From Cycas panzhihuaensis (lineage: Eukaryota; Cycadophyta), in NCBI GenBank assembly GCA_023213395.1, contig CM041465.1:180799741-180863740 (forward strand): a stretch of 64,000 bases of DNA, given 5' to 3'. A model generated the notes under the pieces. It did no database searches, was not told the origin of the DNA, and saw only the letters and a program-made list of their open reading frames with translations. The position numbers and the translations under genes were made by a program. How positions within the stretch are numbered: position 1 is the stretch's first letter; every line of letters begins with the position of its first letter. Of this stretch, positions 34,429 through 45,895 are shown in pieces.

Positions 34429-34433
34429 ATTGT
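34429..34433. other. Target-site duplication of element H, left copy (ATTGT)
   Basis: ATTGT here and at 47218-47222 match exactly and fix element H's edges. Confidence 0.92.
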
Positions 34434-34983
34434 TGTTAAACCTTATGTTTACATGTTAAGACTATGTACTTTATTTTTTTATGTATTATTTATACTTCTG
34501 TACTTTAGGGGTGACTTATCACTTAAGTGATAAAGTGCATACCCACATTCTTTCCTAGTGATATAACATTATCATTAAATGGACAACTGGGCCCCCATTC
34601 ACTTTTGCTTACTTGGAAGCCTAAAAAGACATATGTCCTACATGTAAGGCATGTACCTTAGATGTTTGATACTTATCAAACATCTAATGCCTTAGGTCTC
34701 TTCTTTCACTCTATATATTGAGACCTCTTCCCATGGTTCTCATATAGAGTTGGAACTGTATTGTTATGCTACCAATTTGTTAATCAAACTGCTATTCATT
34801 TGGAGGTTGGACCAATTCCAACTCCTCACATTTGGTATCATTTTGCTTTTTCTCTTTATGCTTTGATCTTGCATATGTTTGATCTCATACTTTTATTGTC
34901 AATCTAGATTATTTACTTTCTAGAATTAGAGTGAATATATCTCCTAGATCTTGGGTTTCAAAGGCCTTTTGACCATTTCAACA
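34434..34983 (+). repeat. Element H 5' LTR
   Basis: 550 bp, from TGTTAAACCTTATG to TTTCAACA, highly similar to 46673-47217. A TATA-like CTATATATTGAGACC lies near 34710. An internal ACATTTGGTATCA (34828-34840) duplicates the LTR/primer-site junction at 34981-34993. Confidence 0.95.
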
Positions 34984-34985
34984 TT

Positions 34986-34998
34986 TGGTATCAGAGCT
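34986..34998 (+). other. Element H primer-binding site
   Basis: TGGTATCAGAGCT starts two bases after the LTR, a perfect match to the common copia initiator-Met primer site. Confidence 0.95.
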
Positions 34999-35176
34999 AG
35001 AGGAGACTAGTTCCCTCTGTTCTAATTTTTTCTTGTTCAAGAGAGATTCAAAGTAGTTTCTACTACCCCTTGGTGATAAACTTCTCTCTCTGAAGGTGAT
35101 CCAAGGCATGTTTTAGACTTACAACTATAGATCAATCTTTTTGGAGTAGTGTTGAAGGCTAGAGCAGGCATATTTT

Positions 35177-35679
35177 TCAAGTGAAAATATAATTGTAGAA
35201 GCAATATGATAACATAACTCTAAACCATGCAAAAAATAAATAGCATAAACAAATCAAGCACTCAACAAAGAATACCAGGAGATTCAGGTCTAAGCATAGA
35301 CCTTTTATTAATCTAAGCAATAGCTAAAGAATTATAGGGATGAATGAACCCTAACTCTTCTCCTTGACTCATTCATACCCATATCATTATCATCATCTTA
35401 CATATGCCATTACATAAGAATATATAGACATAACATTACAAAATACCGCCTTGTACTTTTATAATACAATGGGCATAAACCATGGGCTGACAAAGACCCT
35501 TATAAGACACCTACAAAATTTTCTCGAGGGCTCTCGTCCTCGAACCCCTGCCTAGGGATTGTTGGCCCCCTAGACCCCCTAGTCAAGGGTCTTACAATGG
35601 ACCCCCAGACCCCACAAAGGAGCTTAGGTGTAATGTCTATACCCATGTAATACTTACAAAGTGTTCAACATATCTAACA
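35177..35679 (-). repeat. Element I 3' LTR
   Basis: 503 bp ending TCTAACA, with the polypurine tract following as ATCTCTTACTTG (CAAGTAAGAGAT on the minus strand). It contains a GC-rich patch with inverted repeats at about 35520-35620. Confidence 0.92.
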
Positions 35680-35699
35680 ATCTCTTACTTGTTGAATAC

Positions 35700-36540
35700 T
35701 TTACAAGAAACCTGCATACATAACTACTGAATGCCAAAATCATAATCACCCATTATAATTCTACACCATCTAATTTTTTTTGTGCTAATAATCTTAGTTA
35801 ATAAGTCTGCAGTATTCTCTTGTGTAGTAATCTTATGCAAATCCACCTTGTGATCTTGAACCATTTCCCTCATAAAATGGAACTGCACATCAATATGCTT
35901 CGACCAAGAATGAAAAATGGGATTTTTTGCTAGGTAGATTACACTTTGATTATCACAATCTATCCTCACAATATCCTACTTAAAGCCAATATCTGTGCAT
36001 AATATATGTAACCAAATTGATTCCTTGTGCATATGAGTAGCTGCCATATACTCTGTTTCTATGCTAGAAAGTACCACAACTTGTCTTTTACTCATCCAAC
36101 TGACTATGCCACCATAAAGTATAAAAGCACACCTGCTTGTAGATCTTTTGCTGTCAAGATCTCTAGCCCAATCAGCATCAATAAAACCTCTCAGGTTCAT
36201 TGTTCTACACTCTATGGGATCTCCTTGATAGCAAATTCCATAGTTTGATGTATCTTGTAGATACCTGAAAATCCTTTTCACAGCCACCCAATGCTCCCTG
36301 CCTGGGTTTGACATATACCTACTAACTACTCCCACTACATGGGTAATGTCTGGTTAAGTACAAACCATCATATACATTAGGATACCAATAGCACTAGCAC
36401 AAAGGACAAATGTCATGCCTTTAATTTCTTGGTAAGTCTTTGGGCATTGTTCAACTGATAGTTTTAAACCAAGAGGAAGAGGAACATTAACTAGTTTACT
36501 ATCTTACAACCTAAACCATTGTAATATTATCTCAATGTAC
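35700..36540 (-). pseudogene. Element I RNase H
   Basis: Two open stretches on the minus strand, 35976-36335 and 35724-35969, contain GVVSRYMSNPGREHW, FIDADWARDLDSKRSTS (the DADWAGD-type catalytic box), SSIETEYMAATHMHKESIW, RIDCDNQSVIYLAKNP and TADLLTKIIS. This is a complete copia RNase H that would degrade the RNA of the RNA-DNA hybrid. One stop between the two stretches and one near 36350 inactivate it, with little other damage. Confidence 0.93.
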
Positions 36541-37394
36541 CATCTTTGACCAAGCTAAATCTTTCTATTTCTCTTATCCCTTTTAATCCCAATTCCCAAA
36601 ATAAAATGTGTAGCACCAAAGTCCTTCATCTCAAAGTGAGATGCCAGCTAGTCTTTTACAAGTTGGTTCATTCTTTTATTGTTACCAACTAAAAGTATAC
36701 CATCAACATATAAAGACAGAATAACAAAATGATCACCAACCTACTTATAATAAATACAATGATCTACTTTACTACATGCAAAGCCATCCATTAACATGTG
36801 TGAATTAAACTTTTGATACCATAACCTTGGTGATTGTTTCAAGCTATTTAATGACTTCTTCAACTTGTACAGCATATCCTCCTTTCCTACAACTTCAAAC
36901 CCTTCAGGCTACAACATATAAATTTCTTCTTCAAGGTCACTATGAAGAAATATAGTCTTCATATTCATTTGATTCACCTCAAGGTCATAGGTAGCTTCTA
37001 TAGCCAACAAAACTCTAATTGAAGTAACTTTTGCAACAAGAGAAAATACCTCACCAAAATCTATTCCCTTGACCTGGGAATAGCCCTTTGCTACCAAGCG
37101 AGCCTTGTACTTATCCACAGTACCATCTGCCTGAAACTTCTTCTTGAAGATCCATTTATTATTAATAGGTTTTCTACCATAAGGCAGATCCACTAAATCC
37201 CATGTATTATTTTTGTCCAAGGCCATCTTTTCTTCTTGCATGGCCTTCATCCAAAGTTGGCTCTCTTTTGACTTTAAAGTCCCTCGAACAGTACCTACAT
37301 CACCATCTATAGTAAATAAAATAAAAAATGAGTGACAAAAATCTTCAGGAATATACATGTCAAGTTGTCTTCTCTCATGAGCTGATCTCCTCAA
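36541..37394 (-). pseudogene. Element I reverse transcriptase
   Basis: The 161-codon open stretch 36909-37394 has SQLWMKAMQEEKMALDKNNTWDLV, YKARLVAKGYSQ and FGEVFSLVAK boxes of the copia RT N-terminus. Downstream come KKSLNSLKQSPRLWYQKF and the catalytic site, which reads YVDG (36699-36710) in place of YVDD, so the polymerase is dead at its active site. A few TAG stops complete the inactivation. The shadow frame 36027-36248 on the other strand is not real. Confidence 0.93.
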
Positions 37395-37449
37395 TATGTG
37401 GGGTTCTTGAGGTTAAGCTACCTCTATAGCTGGTTCTTCCTCTTCAGCT

Positions 37450-38500
37450 AACTCATATTCTGATACAGAATCTTCATCTATTACTTTAAATTGTATCTTC
37501 TTAAAGTGTTCCTCCTTTGTTTCTTCATCCTACTTTAGAGACTTGAACTCCACTCTAAAGACAACATCATAGCTATACATAACCTTTTGTGTTTCAAGGT
37601 TATAAAGCTTATATCCTTTAACACCATCACCATAGCCAATGAAAATAGTCTTTTGTGCTTTGAAATCAAGCTTAGTCCTTTATTGTTTAGGAACATGTAT
37701 AACAGCTTCATAACCAAACACTCTAAGATGACCAAGAGATGGTTTCTTACCATACCACACTTCTTCAGGTGTTTTTTATACTAAGGAAGTTATCAGCGAT
37801 CTGTTTATCAAGTAGCTTATAGTCATCACAACCTTTGCCCAAAATTTCTTCTCTAATCTAGTAGCATTGAGCATACTCCTTGATCTCTCCAGTAAGGCCC
37901 TATTTATCCTTTCATTAACTCTGTTCTACTGTGGCATATAGGGAATTATCTTTTTCCTTGCTATCCCACATAACTTATAGAACTGCTTAAATTCCTTTGA
38001 GCAAAACTAACCTCCATTATCAGTCCTCAATACCTTCCTCTGCCTGTTACTCTAATTCTTGACCAAGGCCTTGAATTCTTTAAATTTATTGAAGAGTTTA
38101 GATTTCTATTTAAGAAAGTACAACCATATCTTACTTAAGAAATCATCTATGAATGAGACAAAGTATTTGGACCCACCCAATGAGGTTACATCAATAGGTC
38201 CAAAAACATCGATGTGCACAAATTGTAGAATACCCTTTGCTCTCTTCGAACTTGAAGGAAAACTAACCTGATTCTATTTGCCATACACATAATGCTTACA
38301 AAAATAAAAATCAAATGAGCCATTAATTCTAGAGATGTCTTCTACCATACCATTGGAGAATAAATCATGGAGGCCTTTCTCTCCAATATGGCCCAATCTT
38401 TGATGCCACAAGATAATTTTACCAGTAAGTGATATTTGAGTCTTGCCTTCATTATTGTTACTTTCTGTAATAGTTAGATTGCAATTTCTAGCATGCACCG
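37450..38500 (-). pseudogene. Element I integrase
   Basis: On the minus strand the pre-integrase zinc region reads LWHQRLGHIGEKGLHDL (38430-38370) with CKHYVYGK in place of CxxC. The core keeps [16 protein letters not shown] and RTDNGG with a stop directly after. The VNERINRALLERSRSML box keeps the third catalytic Glu. The C-terminal segment has LRVFGYEA and IFIGYGDGVKGYKLY. A full-length integrase with about eight stops, mostly in place of glutamine or tryptophan. Confidence 0.9.
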
Positions 38501-38559
38501 TACTTACATCAAGCTTGTATAGTGTTCCAAATCAAACCCCTTTTGTTAACACTAACACT

Positions 38560-39000
38560 CCTTGAACCATTCTATAATCATCTTTATTGAAGATCACTTC
38601 TATTCCTCCATCACCCAATTGACTGACAAACAACAAACTAATAGCCAAACTAGGAATATGACTCACATCAGGGATAGTTTTAACTCTTCTATCCCTAAAT
38701 CAAACATTCACCCTTCCATGACCTACAATTTTATATGGGTAATAATCCCCAAGAAATACCTCACCTTCATTAATCCTTGTGTATTCACAAAACCAGTCCT
38801 TATGGGGAGTAACATGAAGTGAAGCACCAGAGTTAATTAACCAAGACTCAATATATGACAACTTACCTGAGGTTGCCAAATAAAAATCACCATCAGCTTC
38901 ATTGGAGGCTTTTTCTATCATGGAAGAAGTAGCTTTAAGTGACTTTTCCTTGTCTACCTTGACTTGACACTAGATCTTCATATGGCTAGCCTTCCCACAT
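38560..39000 (-). pseudogene. Element I zinc knuckle and protease
   Basis: RCGKASHMKI-CQV near 38960-39000 is a zinc knuckle that has lost its first cysteine. The protease reads ESWLINSGASLHVTPHKDWF (about 38790-38850), where the catalytic DSGA is NSGA, so activity is lost. The open stretch 38700-38921 continues to FLGDYYPYKIVGHGRV. It would cleave the Gag-Pol precursor. Confidence 0.9.
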
Positions 39001-39002
39001 CT

Positions 39003-39700
39003 CTAGTAGACCAAAGATCCTCTACCTAGAGATTTGGATTTTCCTCTAGATTTTGGTTGTTTATTCCTAGGCATTTGTTGGTCACGATTCAATGTTTGAC
39101 CTCTCACTGCTAATGCTTCTTTTAAATAATCCTCAAAAGATTTTTGCCTTGTCTCTTTTGACAGCAGAGTAGTAATAACATCATCAAATTTCAAGGTGGC
39201 AGCAACCATGCTACTAATCATCATCAGAAGATTATCCCAGGAATTAGGAAGCAAACATAACAAGGTAATACACTTATCTTCTTCAGACATTATTATCCCA
39301 ACTGAAATAAACTGACTCACCATAGTGTTAAATGTAGTGAGATGATTTGTAACTGCATCTCCATCACTCATTCTGAGTGAATGTAGTTTTTTCCAAAGAA
39401 ATGGCTTATTAACTAGGGACTTTGTTTGATACAAAGCTTCTAACTTTCTCCACAGATCTTTGGTCATAGACTCTATGGCAACATTCATCAAAACCATGTT
39501 TGAAAGGCATAACCTTATTGAACTAATTGCCTTTCGATCAAGCTTCTTCCAGTATTCATCACCCATAGTCATAGGCTTTATCCTGCTACAATGATACACT
39601 GATCCTTCTTAACGATGATATCTTCCATCTTTAGTTTCCACAGCTCAAAGTTCTAGCCATTGAACTTTTTAGTCTCTATCTTTATAGTGCTTTCCATGAT
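39003..39700 (-). pseudogene. Element I gag
   Basis: The 198-codon open stretch 39003-39599, the longest of the window, carries the UBN2-type copia gag: WRKLEALYQTKSLVNKPFLWK, MSDGDAVTNHLTTFNTM, LLCLLPNSWDNLLMMISS and a basic C-terminus (RNKQPKSRGKSKSLGRG) before the zinc knuckle. A stop near 39600 separates it from the N-terminus, which lies at about 39610-39700. It would form the particle shell. Confidence 0.93.
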
Positions 39701-39768
39701 CTTCACACTTAAGTTCATTGTACAAGGTTCCCATTTACCAAATGGCTTTCTACAGAGCTAAAACCCTT

Positions 39769-39781
39769 AGCTCTGATACCA
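39769..39781 (-). other. Element I primer-binding site
   Basis: AGCTCTGATACCA is TGGTATCAGAGCT on the minus strand, identical to element H's site. It is two bases inside the 5' LTR. Confidence 0.95.
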
Positions 39782-39783
39782 AA

Positions 39784-40255
39784 TGAAGAGAAAATATAAC
39801 TGTAGAAGCAATGTGATAACATAACTCTAAACCATACAAAGAACAAATAGTATAAACAAATCAAGCACTCAACAATGAACACTAAGAGATTTAGGTCTAA
39901 GCATAGACCTTTTATTAATCTGAGCAACAACTAAAGAATTATAGAGATGAATGAATCCCAACTCTTCTCCTCAACTTATCTACGACCATATCATCATCAT
40001 CATCTTACATGTGTCGTTACATAAGAATATATAGACACAACATTATAAGATACCACCTTGTAGTTTTATAATATAATAGACATAAACCATGGGCTGACAA
40101 AGACCCCTATAAGACACCTAAAAAATTTTCTCAGGGGCTCCGCCCCCAAACCCCCCAGTCGAGGGCCCTACAATAAGCCCCCAAACCTCACAAAGGGGGT
40201 TGGGTGTAACACTTGTACCTATGTAATACTTGCAAAGTGTTTAATATATCTAATA
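39784..40255 (-). repeat. Element I 5' LTR
   Basis: 472 bp, starting TGAAGAGAAAATATAACTG, matching 35177-35679. Its GC-rich patch (40130-40200) has GGGGCTCCGCCCCC, close to the hairpin in element C's LTR. Confidence 0.92.
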
Positions 40256-42485
40256 ATTTCACATATCTAAATTTTTTTTCAGACTATTAGTTGAGGTTTT
40301 GAGTTGGTTTACTCACTTTTTCCTTGTGTTTTTTATCAAAACAGGGTTTTTTAGCTTATTTTTTCCTACAAAAAAGGGTGCTAAGCTATTCTCCAACCAT
40401 TTGAAGCTCTCAAACTAAATTTACTTGAAGTTTGAGGCCCCCTACAGGCTGTGGATCAATCTCTAGCTATTTTTAACCCTAAACCCCTACTTAGAAAGCA
40501 CAAAATTGCTCATGCGCTATTGCTAAAGGTTCTTGCTTACCTAAGAATTTTTGCACAGCTCTTAGAGGGCCCCACGAATATTCTACGAAGAAGAAATGAA
40601 GCTACAGACATCTGCACTGCTAATTTTTCATCACCTAGCTTAGGAGCCCTTCTAAAATCCCTTCTTCTTTATTCTCACTCCACATTAAGCATTAGCATGT
40701 AAACCTTCAAAGGAGCCATTGTCTAGGGTACACAAGCCTCCTTCAAAAATCTTATGGCAATCTAAGCTCTCTAGAGTACGCTGCACTCATTTGAAGCTCC
40801 ACAAGAGACGTGCGGGACAAGCGACCATGGAAATTTCAAACCTTTTTTTCAAAAATTTCTTTTGTTAAATTTTGTATTTTAATCTTAGGTTATGTCTATT
40901 AGAATATTCCTAGGATATTCCTCTTTACATAATCTCTTTTAGTCTAAAGTTTATATTAAGCCTTTTTTTTAAATCATTAAAAATCATTTTTCTAAATCAA
41001 TTTTAATGATTTTTTTAATTATATTTTTTAGTTTTCTAACTTTAGTAATTTCACTTTGAGTCAAATGACTTAATCAGGTTTCTTTTAGTAATTCTTCTCA
41101 TTAAAAAGTGATATTTTTTCCTACTTTTAAGCCCTTTTTTTGTCATTTAAAACTTTTTTTGGCTTAATTCTCTTAAGGAAAAAATCAATATTTCTTTACT
41201 TTTTGGAGTTAAAAATCTTCATTATACTTAGTGATCTCATTAAATCACTAATACTAAGTCATTCACTCATCTTTGGAGATTAAAATACTTGATTAAAGTG
41301 TTCATTAAGGCTTCCTGCATGGTGTCCTTATTGCTCAAAGTTGCAAAAAAAGTTAAATTTCAACCTTTGTTTTTTTAGCATTTTAAGCCTTATTTAATAC
41401 TTATTCCATATTTACAAGTGTTAAAAAGCTTTGTTAGAAGTGATTTTCAAGTGTAGTTACCTTGTCAAAGTGATCTTTATCACTATATCAACACTTTTCT
41501 TAAGGCACCTTGCATGGTGACCTATTTCCCTTGGTCACAAAAAGGGCTTAAAAAGGCTTGTTACTTAATAAAATCACTCATTTTGTTAATCGTTGGGACT
41601 ATTTTAAGGTCCCAACACTTGGTATTTGGCGTCTTCATTTTGAAAGCGATTTTCCTCTCTTCATTTACAGCATTAAAAGGAACCCACTTGTATTTTCGAC
41701 ACAAAGGCTTTGCTTATTTTCATTGAAAAACTTAGTAACTTTTTTCAAAGTGCTTATTTTCTCAAACCTTGTTCATTGTACTCGAGCACTTTTTTACTTG
41801 GATTTGATAGCACTACTTCACTCCATAAAGTGCTCTTGTAAAAAACTCAAAAGTGTTCATTTTGATGTGCTTAGTTACTTATTTTTAAAGCTCTTTTATA
41901 TAAACATTAATCAAGCATTTATATCATCCAAGTAAAATAAACCCTAAAGTACACTTTAATATTCTAAACAATGACTTTAAAATCGAGTAGGAGAGGCCCA
42001 AAAGAGGTTCAAATCTTGCTTCTAAAATAACATTAAGCTTGGTACATTCCCTAGGGGACCAACCAATCATATAATCAATGCACGACAATTAAGGTTACTT
42101 GAGGGAAAGGAGGTTCAAAAAGGGTGTTATTGGGGTTGTGAATCCCAAGGAAAACATGGTACGTCTATGCAAATCAACCTTACTTACCTTATCCTAGATC
42201 TAACTTTGCCAACTATTAGATCTCCTTAATAGATCAGGGTTGAACCAACTCTTTAGTCTAGTCATCCACCTCTTATCACTCCATTCAGTTGTTGAATCTT
42301 CTAGTGAGATCAGAACTGTTAGTTTCGTTAAAAGGTGGAACTCAAGCAATGAAAGTTTTGAGTTTCCAAATTATCTACTAACTTCAAGCCTTATAACTTC
42401 AACATGGCTATAATTAATATATTAAATACACATACCATCAGATTAACAAGATAAGACAACTATAAAAAATAGAAAAGGAGCATAC
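40256..42485 (+). other. Element H leader, right part
   Basis: About 2.2 kb of T-rich leader between the site of I and gag. Open frames at 40451-40702 and 41558-41935 (125 codons) show no family I recognise and are probably chance or upstream leader ORFs. A loosely repeated phrase (CCTGCATGGTGTCC at about 41318 and CCTTGCATGGTGACC at about 41508) suggests internal leader duplication. Confidence 0.5.
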
Positions 42486-43440
42486 AAAACCTCTTGATAA
42501 TGAACGAAATTTTGGGTTATGTTTCTAGAAGAATACCTCGACCTATACCTAGTGTAAATAATGGTGTAATTATTTATCCTGATGCTACTACCTTGACCTA
42601 TACCTAGTGTAAATAATGGTGTAATTATTTATCTTGATGATGCTTGTGTTATTACTTGGGAAGCCAAAGATGAAATTGCTTTGGTATTCTTATATATAAT
42701 TATTGATGTATATATTAATCAGAATATTGTGTGTGCAAAAATGTTCAAGGAAGCATGGGATATTTTATCATCTTTGTATAAAAGGTAAGATGAAGCTCAT
42801 ATTTTGATGGTAAATGCTAAGTTGTATACTGTAAAATTTGTCAAGCCTATGTTAGCTTTTCTTTCCTCCATCAAAAAGGTATGTAATGAATTGAATACAT
42901 TAGGTAGTCCTACTTCCAGAGATGAGCTTGTAACTACAATTATCAAAGCATTGCCTAAGGACTGTAATAGATTTATTTCTTCCACTTCTTGAGATGGTTC
43001 ACTCAAAAGAATGCATTTCAATGAATTTGAAAGCTTGTTACTTCAAGAGGAGAAAATTTACATCAAGGACGATGATGACGAACCATTTATTTCAAGGGCA
43101 TTCATAGCCAAATCAAAGGCCAAGCAAAATCCTAAACCTACACTTTTAAATCAGTTTGGGAACATGAATATTGGTTCCTCAAAGACTAATGTTATTTGTC
43201 ATTATTATGGCAAAGTTGGCCCCATAGCCCGTGATTGTAGGAAGAAACAAACAAATCTCTAACACACATGATAGCAGCAACAACAACCACATTAGTAGCA
43301 TCAAAGAAAGTAACAGCCACATCAACAATTCCAATAGCAACAGTTTCAACAATAACAATAGCAACATCCTCCTCGACCAAATCAAGGTGCCTATCGAGGA
43401 GTTCAAAGAGGAAGGGGGGTTTTAGAGGTGGCAATCAATG
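42486..43440 (+). pseudogene. Element H gag
   Basis: The gag frame runs past YVSRRIPRP, then ALVFLYIIIDVYINQN and KMFKEAWDILSSLY, through the open stretch 42804-42992 (FVKPMLAFLSSIKKVCNELNTLG, VTTIIKALPKDCNRFIS) to a zinc knuckle CHYYGKVGPIARDCRKK (about 43198-43248), where one Cys is Tyr and the His is Pro. A glutamine/asparagine-rich tail follows (43268-43370). A 55-bp tandem duplication near the start shifts the frame. It would be the capsid and nucleocapsid. It is not functional. Confidence 0.88.
42541..42650 (+). repeat. 55-bp tandem duplication in element H gag
   Basis: ACCTATACCTAGTGTAAATAATGG recurs 55 bases apart (42541 and 42596), with about 44 bases matching and one mismatch. 55 is not a multiple of three, so it is frameshifting. 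Confidence 0.92.
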
Positions 43441-43900
43441 CCACCTTAATCAGTTTGCAGATGAGGACAAGTTATTTTATGCTTATCATACATCCAAGGT
43501 TGATCAATCTTGGATCATTGACTCAGGGCTACACAACATATGACTGGGAGTGAAGAAGTCCTTTATGACATCAAGAAAGGAAAAGGTCAATCAGTGACCT
43601 TCAACAATAATGAATCAGTCAAGATTTTTAGCATAGGAATAATTTCCCCTTTCCATTCTTCTTCCAATTCTTCCTTCACATTTCCTAATGGCAATGTCTA
43701 TTTCATACCTTCCATGAAGAATATCTTGCTATCTGTTAGTAAATTAGATAAGCAACAAATGAGCATTTTGTTCAAGAATGGGAAATGTGTAATAAGTGAC
43801 AAAAATGACTAGGTAGTGGCTATTGGATATGAGGATCATGGCCTCTATAAGTTGGATGCTAAAAATATAATACTTGTTTCTGTTTATTTTAATTTTATTT
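43441..43900 (+). pseudogene. Element H protease
   Basis: QSWIIDSG (43506-43529) is the copia protease active site with catalytic Asp-Ser-Gly retained, followed after a one-base shift by MTGSEEVLYDIKKGKGQSVTF and YFIPSMKNILLSVSKL (open stretch 43540-43812), the conserved PxxxxNLLSxxxL box. The order is normal for copia. The frameshift at about 43535 and a stop near 43811 inactivate it. Confidence 0.92.
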
Positions 43901-44990
43901 TCACTCAATCTTTATCCAAGATATAACTTTGGCATCAATGTCTAAGCCACTTGAACTTAGACAATCTCAAGTAGATGGTGAATAAGAATATGATGTATGG
44001 GCTTCCAAAGATGTATAGCTCAAAATGTTTTTATGAAGCATGCATAATAGGGACACAACATCGCTTGCCCATTCCTAAAGGTAAAGTTTGGCATGCATCA
44101 TATCCTTTGCAATTGATACATTCAGATTTGTATGGACCTATGTTCACCACATCCTTTAGAGGAGCCTTGTATTATATCTCCTCCATTGATGATTTCTCCC
44201 ATAAAGTTTAGGTTTACTTCATCAAACAAACGTCTAAAGCATTTCAAAAGTTTAAGGAATTTAGGATTGAAGTGGAGAATAAGTCTGTCCAATCAATCAA
44301 AATACTAAGGATAGATAATGGAGGTGAATTCACTTTAAGGGAATTCACCCAATTCTCCAAGGATAACGACATTTGAAGGTAGCTTACCATTTCTCACACT
44401 CCTCAACAAAACAAAGTCTCTAAAATGATGAATAGAAATTTAGCTAACAAAGCCAAAGTAATGATGTATATAAAGGGACTCACTCAAGCTTACTGGATAG
44501 AGGCATTCCACATAGCTGCCTATGTGGCAAATCAAAGTCCAATATTAGCAGTCATTGATATCACACCAAAGAAGGCATAGTCTAGAAAAAAGCTAACTCC
44601 CAGCCATTTGAGGACTTTTAGGTGCACTACTTATATGCACATCCTCAATTAGCAAAGAACTAAGTTAGACAAACATAGTCTAAAATGCATCTTTGTAGGT
44701 TATGCCATTCATAGCAAAGCCTACAAGTTGTATGATCCCATTAGAAAGAAAATGCATCTCTTAAGAGATGTAATCTTTACTAAAGAAGATCACAAGGAGT
44801 TGGATACAGCATCCATCCAACATTTTATTGACAAAGGTAAAAAGCTTGTTGAGGCTTTCCTTCCCTCTCAATCTTCAACTACATGCACATCATCTGTGCT
44901 TGTTAGACTGTCCACATCATCAGAATCAACTCCACTTGATCCTAGTACATCTTCTGTTGATCAACCACTTAGACTAGAAGATCTTGAGGT
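43901..44990 (+). pseudogene. Element H integrase
   Basis: The pre-integrase zinc region reads LWHQCLSHLNLDNLK (about 43928-43972) with one Cys (CFYEACIIG). The core has LIHSDLYGP (44116-44142), SIDDFSHKV and RIDNGGEFTL (near 44310-44340), so two catalytic aspartates are kept. The box VSKMMNRNL replaces the catalytic Glu by Lys. The C-terminal part (LKCIFVGYAIHSKAYKLYDP, 44679-44738) runs open to 44994 as a Ser/Thr-rich linker. Five or so stops interrupt it. Confidence 0.92.
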
Positions 44991-45079
44991 TTAAATTACA
45001 TCAATTAAAAAGTTGCCCAAATGGTATACTCAAACTATGTAAGATGGTTAGATTGTTAAAGGAAAGCTTCCATCAAAAT

Positions 45080-45895
45080 ATAGGCAGCAAACTAATTTTT
45101 CACTTATGCATGAAGTGTTTTATGTCGATGAGCCTTCTACTTTTGAGAAGGCTTCTAAAAATGAAAATTGGAAGGCTACTATAGATGAAGAAATATATTC
45201 TATTGAAAAGAATGGAACTTGGAATTTGGTTGAATTGCCTAAACAAAAACAGGTAATCAGTTGCAAATGGTTCTACAAGACCAAATTCCATTCTAATTAT
45301 ACACTTAAGTGCCAGAAGGCTCACCTTGTTGCAAAAGGCTTTAAACAAAAGAAATGCATAGATTATGAGGAGATTTTTGCACCTATTACTAACATGAACA
45401 TCATAAGACTCATCTTGGTCTTAATAGCTTAATATAAATGGACAGCTTATTAGATGGTCGTGAAGAGTACCTTTCTCAATGGTGATCTTATAAAGGAGGT
45501 ATACTTTAAGCAACCTTCTGGTTACAAAGTATAAGGCAAGGAGCACTTAGTTTGTTGCCTAAAAAAGGCATTGCATGGTTTGAAATAAGCTCCAAGAGCA
45601 TGGTAATCAAAGATTGATGATTTTTTTTTTTGGCATGGGTATCATCAATCTACTTCAGATCCTAACTTATACATCAATTTTGGGAAACACCTTGCTATTT
45701 TCATTATCTTATATATGATGACCTGGTGATCACTGGCAATGATACTAAGATGGTATAGATTCTTTAAGATGACTTGAAGAAGAGTTTCAAGATGATAGAT
45801 CTTGGACTTCTCCATTATTTCTTAGGCTTTTCAGTATAACAACAACCAGGCTATATCTTCATTTCCCAAGTCAAATATTCTTGGGATATTTTATA
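45080..45895 (+). pseudogene. Element H reverse transcriptase
   Basis: The open stretch 45106-45432 has NWKATIDEEIYSIEKNGTWNLV, ISCKWFYKTKF and KAHLVAKGFKQ boxes. Then come STFLNGDLIKEVYFKQPSGY and KKALHGLK-APRAW. A one-base indel sits at the catalytic site near 45705-45720 (IYDDLVITG after shifting), so YVDD lacks its valine and the frame is lost. The thumb ends near 45895. The enzyme would synthesise element cDNA. Confidence 0.9.

Larger units (their letters stand above)
35177..40255 (-). mobile_element. Element I: Ty1/copia retrotransposon inserted in element H's leader
   Basis: LTRs (35177-35679 and 39784-40255), a minus-strand primer site at 39769-39781, a complete copia polyprotein and flanks ATTTT (35172-35176) and ATTTC (40256-40260) as a 4-of-5 target duplication. 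It is the innermost and youngest insertion of the four-deep chain D, E, H, I. The longest open frames of the window lie here (198, 161 and 119 codons). Confidence 0.95.

Noticed and set aside
36027-36248. 73-codon plus-strand frame
   Set aside because: Shadow of element I's RNase H on the minus strand, which carries the DADWARD and SSIETEYMA boxes.
43179-43434. Two minus-strand frames rich in Leu and Val
   Set aside because: They arise from reading the CAA/CAG-rich Gln/Asn tail of element H gag backwards.
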